Of a DNA stretch of 45,615 bases, positions 38,568 to 45,444 are shown in pieces. Each line of letters opens with the position of its first letter. The stretch's first letter is position 1. Under the pieces are notes generated by a model that was given only the letters and a program-made list of their open reading frames with translations, was not told the origin of the DNA and searched no databases. Origin of the DNA: a virus; IMG/VR virus record IMGVR_UViG_3300017605_000353, positions 1-45,615 of that record. One strand, written 5' to 3'. Position numbers and translations under genes: made by a program.

Positions 38568-39345
38568 AGAGGCTGATTCGGTTGTCTTCATAGAACCCTT
38601 TTGCGGTCTGCCCGATGCCTTTTAACTTATGGAGTTGGTTGATGTTGTCGAGAACGGTTTTGTGTAGTTCGAGGAAAGGGATTTTTTTGCCAGGGGGAAG
38701 GAGTTTGGTCATGATGCGAGCGAACGAAACGGAGTTCACGTGGTCAAAACAGTCCAATTCGTATGCACCGAATTCGGTCCCGCCGATACGATGGTAGGCG
38801 AGACTCATGGTTTCGTGGTAGAGCGGTTTGCCTTTGTAGTAGGTCAGACAGGGGAAGATTGGGCAGGTGTTGAAGTAATCCTTGGTCCATTTCTCGTAAG
38901 CGGCACGGGGTCCGCCGTAGCTCAATTCCTCGACTAGCTCTGATCCCGACCGCACGTAAAGCAAGCTCGTGTGGAGCCGCTCGAAGGTGAATGAGTCGGA
39001 CCAAGGGGATTTGAACGATGGGATGAGGTCGCCGGTTAGGATCGAATGCAGGTTGAAGTCCTCCATTTGTTTATGAAAGATCACATCGCCGTCGACAAGG
39101 ACAAGGGGCTCGTCGTTACGCGTGTTTTCAACCAGGATGTTTTGCAAGACCTGGGGATGGGAACCGTTATCACGTGAGACCATAGCTTCCAGCGCGTCGA
39201 TTTCACGACGGTGGGGCATGTAGCCTTGGTTACCGACGATCATGAGCGTAGCGTTGGGGAAACCGATACGAATGGTTTTTAACGTTAGCTCACACAGCTC
39301 TCGTTCGTGTTGGACGGGGGCAGTGATGATGACGTAGACTTTCAT
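38536..39345 (-). CDS. glycosyltransferase-like protein (GT-A type)
   Basis: 269 residues; I start at ATG 39345 (MKVYVIITAPVQHERELCEL), which gives an ATGA overlap with the methyltransferase gene. The first 90 residues have the GT-A look: a short strand VYVIITAP, LMIVGNQG, and LVLVDGDVIF with the DGD acidic motif (D85-G86-D87) for metal and sugar nucleotide. The rest is an acceptor domain with aromatic residues (YHETMSLAYHRIGGTEFGAY). Next to a ParB-methyltransferase it might add sugars to modified bases; it may instead act on a surface glycan. Family not certain. Confidence 0.6.
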   Translation of the reverse strand: MKVYVIITAPVQHERELCELTLKTIRIGFPNATLMIVGNQGYMPHRREIDALEAMVSRDNGSHPQVLQNILVENTRNDEPLVLVDGDVIFHKQMEDFNLHSILTGDLIPSFKSPWSDSFTFERLHTSLLYVRSGSELVEELSYGGPRAAYEKWTKDYFNTCPIFPCLTYYKGKPLYHETMSLAYHRIGGTEFGAYELDCFDHVNSVSFARIMTKLLPPGKKIPFLELHKTVLDNINQLHKLKGIGQTAKGFYEDNRISLYDYLHSSPTQ

Positions 39346-40760
39346 ATATACGTAGGTTTTCTGAACATGATATCGCACTTTCGTTTGAGCTCCGAAAGCA
39401 TGGTGTTGTAGTGGATTTCCTCTAACTCAATACCGATGGGACGTCGGCTAGTGGAGAGTACGGACATAGGGCATGAGCCCTCACCTGCAAAGGGGTCGAG
39501 GATAGACTGGCCGGTGATGGACACGGCTCGGATAATGAAGTCCCAGGCTTCCATTGGTTTCGCGAAGGGGTTCGAGATGTAACCGGCGGAAGGACAAGCC
39601 ACGATACTGGAGCGTTGGGGGGTTACGAGGGTGGCACCTTTCTTTCGACATACCATAGCCATCTCGTAGTCTTTGGTGAAATTGTAGGCCGCGGTTTGGT
39701 TGATGCATTTGCCGACCTTTTCGGCATCGTGCTTCGCGACCTTTTTCCAGATAAGTGGCCAGCGTTGGACGGCGAAACCGGTTTGGACCGCGAGGTCATG
39801 GAGCCAACCCCAGTTCATTACGTCGCACCAGAAGACTACGAAGGAGCGGTCTTTGGTTACGCGGAAGGCTTCGGGTAGGAACATGCGGAGGAGTTTGCGG
39901 TTGCCTTCTTCGTCGTGCGTGTCACGGATACGTTCGAGGTCGACCATGCCGGCGTTGGGGTTTTGTTGGTTCAGCATCTCGACGTTGATAGCGTAGGGAG
40001 GGTCGGTGATGATGTGGTCAACATGACCGTCGGGGAAGGAGGACATGATTTCGAGACAGTTCCCGTGGATGGCCATGTCACTAAGACGGATCTCGATACC
40101 ACCTCGGGTGTCGGGAACGGGTTCTACGTCGATGGAGTCAGTGGGTTTCGTCTCGATGATTTGAACTCCCGGGACCACGAGTGTGGCCTTGGCGGTTGAC
40201 CTCGGTTCGGAGGCCATCTTTGCGTCTAGCGCGAGGGACTTCCTGACCTCGTCTTCTTTGCGGATTGCTAACCACCGTAAGGCATCCGAGAACGACGTAC
40301 AGGCCCACATGGCCGAGCCTTGGTTTGCTAACTCGCGGGCTACCTTCAACGTGTAACTGATATTCGCCGCCGACACACCCAGCCACTGACCCGTTTGTTC
40401 TCGCGTCCAGTTCCGGCCTTCAGCAGCCTCTTCGTTAGCGCGAAGCCGATGGACTTTTGCAATGCCGAGGACCTGCTCTTGCCAGGTCATCTCCTTTCTC
40501 CGCAAGTTCTCCTCCATTTCGAGCATAGTTAGCTGCTGCTCGGTCATGGACTCGCGGAAATAGACAGGGACTTCGGTAAGTCCCAGGGCTTTGCAAGCCG
40601 TTAAACGCCGGCCTCCCGCGATCAGACGGTTGTGGGCATCGACAACGAGCGGCTGGATAATGCCGAAACGTTTAATCGATTCCTTGAGCTCGTCTATGTC
40701 GCCGAGGTCTTTACGTTGACGGTCTTCGACAAGTATTAGGTCAATGGCTAGGGTGTGCAT
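39342..40760 (-). CDS. ParB-like nuclease/DNA-binding domain fused to DNA methyltransferase
   Basis: 472 residues. Residues 1-115 are ParB/Srx-like (DIDELKESIKRFGIIQPLVV, LIAGGRRLTACKALGLTEVP) and a helical HTH-like part follows (REQTGQWLGVSAANISYTLK). The C-terminal half is a beta-class methyltransferase: DPPY at 253-256 (motif IV) before DPFAGEGS at 422-429 (motif I). DPPY points to adenine N6 or cytosine N4 methylation. ParB-methyltransferase fusions occur in phages. It probably protects phage DNA from restriction; the target site is unknown. Confidence 0.85.
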   Translation of the reverse strand: MHTLAIDLILVEDRQRKDLGDIDELKESIKRFGIIQPLVVDAHNRLIAGGRRLTACKALGLTEVPVYFRESMTEQQLTMLEMEENLRRKEMTWQEQVLGIAKVHRLRANEEAAEGRNWTREQTGQWLGVSAANISYTLKVARELANQGSAMWACTSFSDALRWLAIRKEDEVRKSLALDAKMASEPRSTAKATLVVPGVQIIETKPTDSIDVEPVPDTRGGIEIRLSDMAIHGNCLEIMSSFPDGHVDHIITDPPYAINVEMLNQQNPNAGMVDLERIRDTHDEEGNRKLLRMFLPEAFRVTKDRSFVVFWCDVMNWGWLHDLAVQTGFAVQRWPLIWKKVAKHDAEKVGKCINQTAAYNFTKDYEMAMVCRKKGATLVTPQRSSIVACPSAGYISNPFAKPMEAWDFIIRAVSITGQSILDPFAGEGSCPMSVLSTSRRPIGIELEEIHYNTMLSELKRKCDIMFRKPTYI

Positions 40761-40764
40761 GGTG

Positions 40765-41115
40765 CTAACTAAGGGGCCAGCGGTTCGTACGGAGTTGGAT
40801 GGCGATGCAGGCGTAGTTGGCTATATCCTGCAAGGTATCGTGGATGGATTCGTTTTTGGGTTTGGCGGCGCGTTTACCCTGTGTCGAGACGGCACGCATG
40901 AGCGTCTTAAGCCGTTCGAACTTATCATTCATACGAACCACCACACCGAACTCACCAAACCCGGCGATGTTGTGCGGCCCGTAGTCTTGTTGCTTCTTGT
41001 CCATCAGGATGGCGTTCTCGATGCAGACTTCAAGGAACAGCCGTGCGTGGTCGGTTTTCAGCTCCAGCAACTCGGCCGTGTCCTTGGCTATGTTGCTAAT
41101 CATACTTTGATCCAT
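40765..41115 (-). CDS. DUF1599-like (nucleotide-modification-associated) protein
   Basis: 116 residues. The core (ILMDKKQQDYGPHNIAGFGE, VVVRMNDKFERLKTL, NESIHDTLQDIANYACIAIQ) matches the DUF1599/MazG-like group found in phages beside nucleotide-modification genes. MazG-type proteins hydrolyse nucleoside triphosphates, so a role in nucleotide pools or base modification is possible. On the minus strand its ATG follows the 27-bp dyad by one base; the gene upstream ends in a UUCG hairpin, so it may begin a new transcription unit. Confidence 0.7.
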   Translation of the reverse strand: MDQSMISNIAKDTAELLELKTDHARLFLEVCIENAILMDKKQQDYGPHNIAGFGEFGVVVRMNDKFERLKTLMRAVSTQGKRAAKPKNESIHDTLQDIANYACIAIQLRTNRWPLS

Positions 41116-41116
41116 A

Positions 41117-41143
41117 TGTCATCTTGAGAGTCTGAAGATGACC
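41117..41143. promoter_or_regulatory. 27-bp dyad, copy 6
   Basis: TGTCATCTTGA and TGAAGATGACC around GAGTC (one arm has G for C). On the minus strand it ends one base before the ATG of the DUF1599-like gene. A UUCG hairpin (41145-41160) is directly on its upstream side, so the order is terminator, dyad, start codon. Confidence 0.65.
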
Positions 41144-41144
41144 A

Positions 41145-41160
41145 GGGGGCCGAAGCCCCC
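41145..41160 (-). terminator. UUCG hairpin, probable terminator
   Basis: GGGGGC-CGAA-GCCCCC on the plus strand reads GGGGGC-TTCG-GCCCCC on the minus strand: six G-C pairs capped by a C(UUCG)G tetraloop, among the most stable RNA hairpins. It lies 17 bp after the stop of the leftward gene at 41178-41669. There is no T tract after it, so it may be a 3'-end stabiliser or need other factors. Confidence 0.5.
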
Positions 41161-41177
41161 CAGTCGATCTCGGTTTG

Positions 41178-41669
41178 TTACTTCTTGGTTCCAGCGGGCA
41201 CGAACGTAATCGAGTTCGATTCGTTCGGGAACTGGTCGTTAGCGGGCACGACGGTGACCTTCATCAACCCGTGCTTGCCGGCGAAGCGTTCGAGGGGCTT
41301 GATTGCAGACGGGACACCCTTCTGACGACCCTCGACGGATTCAACGAACTGCGCCAGCATACGCTTGATGCTGTCCGCATCGTAGTCTTGTTTCCCAGCA
41401 CGACCCAGGGCCTGCACAAGGCTCACCGTCCGGCGCATCGGGAATCCAGGGTTGATGGTCTCACCCTTGGTTGACACGGTCGGATTCACGGTCTTGATTT
41501 TGATAATCAAGTTAGTGCCGGTTTGGTCCTTGTTGGTTTCCTCAGTGACGCCGGCGACTTCGTACTCAAGGATCTGTCCACCCTTGATAACCGGCATTGA
41601 GGTGTCGACTGATGACAAGTCTTCATCGAGGAATGACGGGGCGCTGAATGTTCCAGTGTTATTTTCCAT
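41178..41669 (-). CDS. possible ssDNA-binding protein (DUF669-like)
   Basis: 163 residues starting MENNTGTFSAPSFLDEDLSS. The middle is OB-like with alternating strands (GQILEYEVAGVTEETNKDQT, LIIKIKTVNP) and the end has VTVVPANDQF. The architecture and its place beside a Sak4-like ATPase and a Cas4-like nuclease resemble phage DUF669/ssDNA-binding proteins. No signature motif allows certainty. Confidence 0.5.
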   Translation of the reverse strand: MENNTGTFSAPSFLDEDLSSVDTSMPVIKGGQILEYEVAGVTEETNKDQTGTNLIIKIKTVNPTVSTKGETINPGFPMRRTVSLVQALGRAGKQDYDADSIKRMLAQFVESVEGRQKGVPSAIKPLERFAGKHGLMKVTVVPANDQFPNESNSITFVPAGTKK

Positions 41670-41991
41670 ACTGTCTTTTTGGTTTTTTGGTTTTGGTTTG
41701 TGTTTTGTTTTTCGCCGACACGCGTCGGGAAAGTGTTAGGTACAAGCACCAGAGACCGAAGAAACAGATGACCCATACGAGCCAGAGCTGAGTGCATTCG
41801 AGGGAGTGTTTGGTTTCGAGGTGCTTGTTGTAGAGGTAGTTTACGTCGATGGGGCGAATGTCCCAGTTGGTTTTGTTGTCATACCAACGGTTGGTTTTTT
41901 CGACCTTCCAGAAGTCCTCGGATGGTTGGGTGTATTCGTAGGTGCCGGTATAGGGAATGCCTCGACCGATATCGTTGGTTTTATCGCTCAT
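41659..41991 (-). CDS. single-pass membrane protein, 110 aa
   Basis: A hydrophilic, Tyr/Thr/Asn-rich N-terminal part (about residues 1-65; MSDKTNDIGRGIPYTGTYEY), one membrane helix (LWLVWVICFFGLWCLYLTL, about 69-87) and a very basic tail (SRRVSAKNKTQTKTKKPKRQ). The positive tail should stay in the cytoplasm. No family is recognised. It overlaps the next gene by 11 bp and the upstream one by ATGA. Confidence 0.6.
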   Translation of the reverse strand: MSDKTNDIGRGIPYTGTYEYTQPSEDFWKVEKTNRWYDNKTNWDIRPIDVNYLYNKHLETKHSLECTQLWLVWVICFFGLWCLYLTLSRRVSAKNKTQTKTKKPKRQYGK

Positions 41992-42188
41992 AGCTTTTCC
42001 TTTTCAACGAACCAATCAGGAAGGGTTAGGATGTGCATGTCACCGGTCTTGGATGTGTGCTCGACGATTGACTTCGGCACCCATAGGAAGTCCTCGACGG
42101 TTGGATTTCGGTGTTTGGGCAGACGAGAGTAACGTCGTGCTTCGGCGGTCTCTGCACCTATGAAGTAGAGGGTTACTTTCGAGCTCAT
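41988..42188 (-). CDS. hypothetical protein, 66 aa
   Basis: Start at 42188 (MSSKVTLYFIGAETAEARRY), which makes ATGA with the upstream stop; the longer frame to 42221 is rejected. Mixed strand and charged composition (KHRNPTVEDFLWVPKSIVEH). It lies between the Sak4-like ATPase and a membrane protein. Unknown function. Confidence 0.55.
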   Translation of the reverse strand: MSSKVTLYFIGAETAEARRYSRLPKHRNPTVEDFLWVPKSIVEHTSKTGDMHILTLPDWFVEKEKL

Positions 42189-42943
42189 GTGAGTTTGAGA
42201 TACTTGTTCACCTCCGACCACACCGCCGGAATCTGCGGTGGCATACCGAAGGAGTTCTTCAGGTCGGAGCGATACTGCATCGGTTGGCAGTAGAGCTGTG
42301 GTGGTTGGAACTTACCGCCGAGCACACGAGGACCTTCGAGATACCACACATCGGAAAAGACCCAGCCGAAGTAATCCGACAGGCGGCTGCTTAGCGTAAT
42401 GTCGTACTTGATAAGATTCCCGGCGTTGTCTTTGACGACTTCCTCGTGGCAACACACGATGTTGATCTTACCAGTTTGCTTCATGCGTAGGGCGAGCTCG
42501 TTCAGCTTGTTCCGAAACGGTATCCAGTCCTGAATCCGCATGACCTCGGCCTCACGGCCTTGTTCGGACAATACGCGGCGGAGCAGGATTTGGTCCAGGC
42601 CGGTGAGACTGTCCGTGACGATCGTGCTTACGGTCGTGTAGGGTTGCGCCACGGCCTCGTTGAAGTGGCGGACGTAGTTCGGCCAGAGTTCTTTGAGGTC
42701 GGTGATGGCTGCGTCTTTGTCATCGAAGCGGACGCGGGCGTATTTGTACGATAGGTCGGTCATCTTCAAACCCCAGGAGGCGCGGCAGAACGCGTCGGCG
42801 GCTGCGAGGTTCTCGTCACAGTCCAGGTGATAGACCCGGGGGAACTGGAGTGAGAAGACGGTCTTACCGCAACCCGGCGCACCGCGGATTAGGATGCTGG
42901 TCCCGGAACGAGGGGTTGGATTTTGTGGTGTAGATTCTTTCAT
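42185..42943 (-). CDS. RecA-like ATPase, Sak4/AAA_24 type
   Basis: 252 residues. Walker A GAPGCGKT at residues 21-28, a Walker B-like STIVTDSLTG near 108-117, and a core with HEEVVKDNAGNLIKYDITLS like phage Sak4 (AAA_24) recombinases. These proteins act in phage recombination with an ssDNA-binding protein and a nuclease, both of which are candidates in the adjacent genes. Overlaps the nuclease gene by ATGA. The family call is by motifs. Confidence 0.75.
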   Translation of the reverse strand: MKESTPQNPTPRSGTSILIRGAPGCGKTVFSLQFPRVYHLDCDENLAAADAFCRASWGLKMTDLSYKYARVRFDDKDAAITDLKELWPNYVRHFNEAVAQPYTTVSTIVTDSLTGLDQILLRRVLSEQGREAEVMRIQDWIPFRNKLNELALRMKQTGKINIVCCHEEVVKDNAGNLIKYDITLSSRLSDYFGWVFSDVWYLEGPRVLGGKFQPPQLYCQPMQYRSDLKNSFGMPPQIPAVWSEVNKYLKLT

Positions 42944-43938
42944 GGTTTGACGGTTGGTTTGTTCAATAGTTCATGAGGGAAATCGTTCAGCGGCGACCAT
43001 TCGTTGTCGACGAACATGCCGGAGTCCAGGAGCAGTTTCCGGTTCTCGCGTGGGACGGCACAGACCTCGAAGTATTCGCACAGACCGAACTTGTGCACAC
43101 ACCAGGACTTCTTCTGGGCCATGAAGCCGCGGTTGTAACGCCAGGCGAATTCCTCGACCAGGTCCATGGTATTGTCCCGCCATTCGAGGGTTTGGGAGTC
43201 GTGGACGTAGGTTTTGAGACGTTGGAAGTCATCGTCTTTGATAACCATACCCTCGCGCTTACGTGGGGACGGAACTCGTAATGAGTTCACGATGAAGCCG
43301 GCGGGACGTTGGCCGGCCAGGGACTCCAACCCACAAATGTAACCCATCATTTGGGGTGACACGGAGAGGCCCTTAAAAAACTGGTCCCCCATGATGGATG
43401 ACGTTTTATGGTCAACCACAAACACCTGATTGTCGTCCTGCACCACGAGGTCGATACGGCCGCAGTACATAACCTGCACGAGCCGCATCCCGTCCTCGAA
43501 CTTGATTTCGACCTCGCCTAGGTGGAACGTGAACGGAAGCTCAACCGCCGGCGCACCTTGCCAGTGGAGGACGTTGAAGGTCTCGGAGAAGTAGCATTTG
43601 TTGTAAGCACGGATGTGGGAACACGCGAGTTCCAGTGTGCGGTGGTCATCCACCGGATTCGGTTTCTCCTCGAACCATTTCGTAAGCAACTCGCACTGCT
43701 CGTTCTCGACCGTCGGCGTGATGTAGTCCCCCGACGTGGTATAACGATGCGCCAAGGCTGCGTGTATGGCACCACCGTAATTCAAAGCTGCTGCTGCGTT
43801 GGCTAGCACACGTCGATGTAGTAGAGTGTATTCGGCTGCGCGTGGACAGGAGTTAAACTTGTCTAGGAAGGAGTTGTCGATGAACAGATGGCCGTCGACG
43901 AGCGGCAAGGGCGGCAACGGGTAGGGAGTGAGTTTCAT
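42940..43938 (-). CDS. Cas4/RecB-like PD-(D/E)XK nuclease with Fe-S Cys set
   Basis: 332 residues. Key parts: SCPRAAEYTL with C31, GAIHAALAHRY (conserved His), an active-site phrase VFVVDHKTSS (D-x-K, about residue 175), and a C-terminal cluster C280, C287 and C293 (CVHKFGLCEYFEVC). Four Cys split between the N- and C-terminus match the 4Fe-4S set of Cas4/AddB-type nucleases. In phages this family produces ssDNA for recombination with Sak4-like proteins. Starts at 43938, inside the HTH gene. Confidence 0.8.
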   Translation of the reverse strand: MKLTPYPLPPLPLVDGHLFIDNSFLDKFNSCPRAAEYTLLHRRVLANAAAALNYGGAIHAALAHRYTTSGDYITPTVENEQCELLTKWFEEKPNPVDDHRTLELACSHIRAYNKCYFSETFNVLHWQGAPAVELPFTFHLGEVEIKFEDGMRLVQVMYCGRIDLVVQDDNQVFVVDHKTSSIMGDQFFKGLSVSPQMMGYICGLESLAGQRPAGFIVNSLRVPSPRKREGMVIKDDDFQRLKTYVHDSQTLEWRDNTMDLVEEFAWRYNRGFMAQKKSWCVHKFGLCEYFEVCAVPRENRKLLLDSGMFVDNEWSPLNDFPHELLNKPTVKP

Positions 43939-44140
43939 ATTTTAGCTTACGGATCAGTTTGTATATGGCATGGAATGAGGTTTGGGATACACAGGCGGAC
44001 GAGACACCGAGGATTCGGGCAACTTCGTAGGTAGAACGGATAGGTGTGAGGATTTTTAACACGTAACGGGTATCGGGATCGTTGTACGCGACGTCGTAGC
44101 AGCTACGGGTTTTACGGCTTTGTTTGACGTTGTAGCGCAT
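43853..44140 (-). CDS. HTH protein, sigma-region-4-like
   Basis: I start at Met 44140 (MRYNVKQSRKTRSCYDVAYN) because the sequence further upstream is encoded by a zinc-ribbon gene in another frame. Residues about 30-68 read TPIRSTYEVARILGVSSACV, SQTSFHAIYKLIRKLK, a helix-turn-helix similar to sigma region 4. The C-terminus (about 26 residues, basic) overlaps the nuclease start by 86 bp. It may be a small transcription regulator of the phage. Confidence 0.55.
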   Translation of the reverse strand: MRYNVKQSRKTRSCYDVAYNDPDTRYVLKILTPIRSTYEVARILGVSSACVSQTSFHAIYKLIRKLKYETHSLPVAALAARRRPSVHRQLLPRQV

Positions 44141-44252
44141 TGTAACAACCGGCGCACAGGCCGCCGGGTTTGATTTCGTGGTCAGGAACGGGCCAACCGC
44201 ATTTGCGGCAACGTTTCGGTATGCCAAGGAGTTTGAGAAACCATTTAATCAT
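44112..44252 (-). CDS. 46-residue zinc-ribbon protein
   Basis: A short gene: MIKWFLKLLGIPKRCRKCGW onwards, with two CxxC pairs (CRKC and CAGC) 15 residues apart, a compact zinc ribbon. It starts 8 bp before the end of the upstream gene and overlaps the HTH gene start by 29 bp. The tight zinc pattern and gene packing support a real gene. Probably DNA- or RNA-binding. Confidence 0.6.
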   Translation of the reverse strand: MIKWFLKLLGIPKRCRKCGWPVPDHEIKPGGLCAGCYNALQRQTKP

Positions 44253-44526
44253 ACGCGCTTAGGTCAACCTTTGGCTGGGTTGGCTTCTTTGGTTTTCTTG
44301 CCTTTGGCTCGTCCGTCGCCTCCCTTGTGACCTCGGCTCGCATCGTCTGTACCGACGTGCGAAACTCCCTGAGCCGGCGCACAAAGGTCTGTTTTTCCAG
44401 CTCCGACATTTCCTCCAACGGCGGGTGGTCCTCCAGCAAAGCTATCAACGGTGCCTCGTTGTAATACGAGTCGTTCAAAGCTTGCTCGGTTACTGTGGTC
44501 GGTGATTCCGTGTTTTCTGCACTCAT
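44245..44526 (-). CDS. charged helical protein, 93 aa
   Basis: MSAENTESPTTVTEQALNDS, then LEEMSELEKQTFVRRLREFR and a Lys/Pro-rich end (KARKPKKPTQPKVDLSAYD). The central helix has the look of phage proteins with an LEEMSE-type phrase. It overlaps the gene at 44264-44680 by 263 bp in another frame and the zinc-ribbon gene by 8 bp. The function is unknown. Confidence 0.6.
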   Translation of the reverse strand: MSAENTESPTTVTEQALNDSYYNEAPLIALLEDHPPLEEMSELEKQTFVRRLREFRTSVQTMRAEVTREATDEPKARKPKKPTQPKVDLSAYD

Positions 44527-44680
44527 TGATTAGTCCTTTGAGGAGGATGGCGGTCGTGACGGTTAGCGTGCCGTGGTTAGGACGTATGGCCATGATGAAA
44601 TCACGGTCTTCTTCGTCGATAAGCACGCTGAGTTTGTACTGCGATTTTGTGGAGTCTGCATATGGATTTTTGAAACTCAT
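44264..44680 (-). CDS. hypothetical protein with long out-of-frame overlap, 138 aa
   Basis: Start at 44680 (MSFKNPYADSTKSQYKLSVL); an ATCCTATG leader precedes it. Residues 1-75 look well folded (DEEDRDFIMAIRPNHGTLTV, ILLKGLINECRKHGI) and would be a small DNA-binding or regulatory protein. Residues from about 76 on (TVDSFAGGPPAVGGNVGAG, DASRGHKGGDGRAKGKKTK) are low-complexity and run through the region also coding for 44245-44526. The C-terminus could be real or a read-through extension. The overlap is an open question. Confidence 0.5.
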   Translation of the reverse strand: MSFKNPYADSTKSQYKLSVLIDEEDRDFIMAIRPNHGTLTVTTAILLKGLINECRKHGITDHSNRASFERLVLQRGTVDSFAGGPPAVGGNVGAGKTDLCAPAQGVSHVGTDDASRGHKGGDGRAKGKKTKEANPAKG

Positions 44681-45213
44681 AGGATTTTTAGCATCTTGTC
44701 GGTAGTGATTTCGATGGCTACGTCGTAGCGTGATTCCCAATAACCTTTGTAGCCCTGGAGGTCAGCTTCGGGGTAGTCGTAACGGACGTAAGTAGGAGTT
44801 TGTTTTTGGCGGGTGTGGTGGAGGACCATGATGGCTTCCAACGCTTCGGGGGACGGGTTGGCTATGGCCTCAACGGTTTGCTGTGTGAGGTTGGTCATGG
44901 TTGTGGTGGTAACCGATGGGGCTTTGCCCCTAGGACCGACGCATACAGAGCCATCGACGCGGATCGAAACGGCAATGTCCGCGCGGTATTGACGCAGGCG
45001 TTCGAGGTCGATTTTGGTCAGCCAAGCGTGTTCCAACAACGAGGTCATCGCGTCGCGGAGACGGCAGGCGAAGGTCTCACAGTTGGCAGGACGGAAGAAC
45101 ACGTGCTCGGGATAGGCTTTGACGACGGCGTCTATTTCGTTTTCGTAGTTTCGGAATGAGGTTTCGCGGAAACGGTATGGGAGGGATTTTTTCTCTGGCG
45201 GTGTTTCTGCCAT
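44677..45213 (-). CDS. hypothetical protein, 178 aa
   Basis: MAETPPEKKSLPYRFRETSF, with a core (NCETFACRLRDAMTSLLEHA, DLERLRQYRADIAVSIRVDG) and an end of mixed strands (YDVAIEITTDKMLKIL). Start at 45213 with a GACCTATG leader, a variant of the AGCCTATG box. The ATGA junction with the next gene suggests coupling. No family is recognised. Confidence 0.6.
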   Translation of the reverse strand: MAETPPEKKSLPYRFRETSFRNYENEIDAVVKAYPEHVFFRPANCETFACRLRDAMTSLLEHAWLTKIDLERLRQYRADIAVSIRVDGSVCVGPRGKAPSVTTTTMTNLTQQTVEAIANPSPEALEAIMVLHHTRQKQTPTYVRYDYPEADLQGYKGYWESRYDVAIEITTDKMLKIL

Positions 45214-45305
45214 AGGTCGTAGATGTAGGCGAGGGTTATGGTTGGAACGGCAAAGACGAGGAGTAGCTTACACATCGTCCACAGGAAGGATAACAGGTCG
45301 GTCAT
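45132..45305 (-). CDS. small membrane protein, 57 aa
   Basis: Start at Met 45305 (MTDLLSFLWTMCKLLLVFAV), with one membrane helix (LLLVFAVPTITLAYIYDLW, about 14-32) and a basic hydrophilic tail (KHRQRKNPSHTVSAKPHSE). It overlaps the downstream gene by 82 bp and lies next to another small membrane gene. The pair might form a membrane complex or be superinfection-exclusion proteins; the function is not known. Confidence 0.55.
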   Translation of the reverse strand: MTDLLSFLWTMCKLLLVFAVPTITLAYIYDLWQKHRQRKNPSHTVSAKPHSETTKTK

Positions 45306-45402
45306 GGGTGAGTAGGAGTCGACATAGCCAGCCGAGGAAGACTGCGAGGAGCATGAAACCACAGAGCGTGGTGTAGATGGTTATGGCGACTAGGGTTTTC
45401 AT
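45268..45402 (-). CDS. 44-residue membrane protein
   Basis: Short gene: MKTLVAITIYTTLCGFMLLA, with a long hydrophobic helix (about residues 4-31) and a polar end (HDRPVILPVDDV). It overlaps the next gene (start 45305) by 38 bp. It looks like a small single-pass membrane peptide. Confidence 0.5.
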   Translation of the reverse strand: MKTLVAITIYTTLCGFMLLAVFLGWLCRLLLTHDRPVILPVDDV

Positions 45403-45444
45403 GTCTGTGTGTCATAGTTGCTCGGTTATTGCGGCTAACATGCA

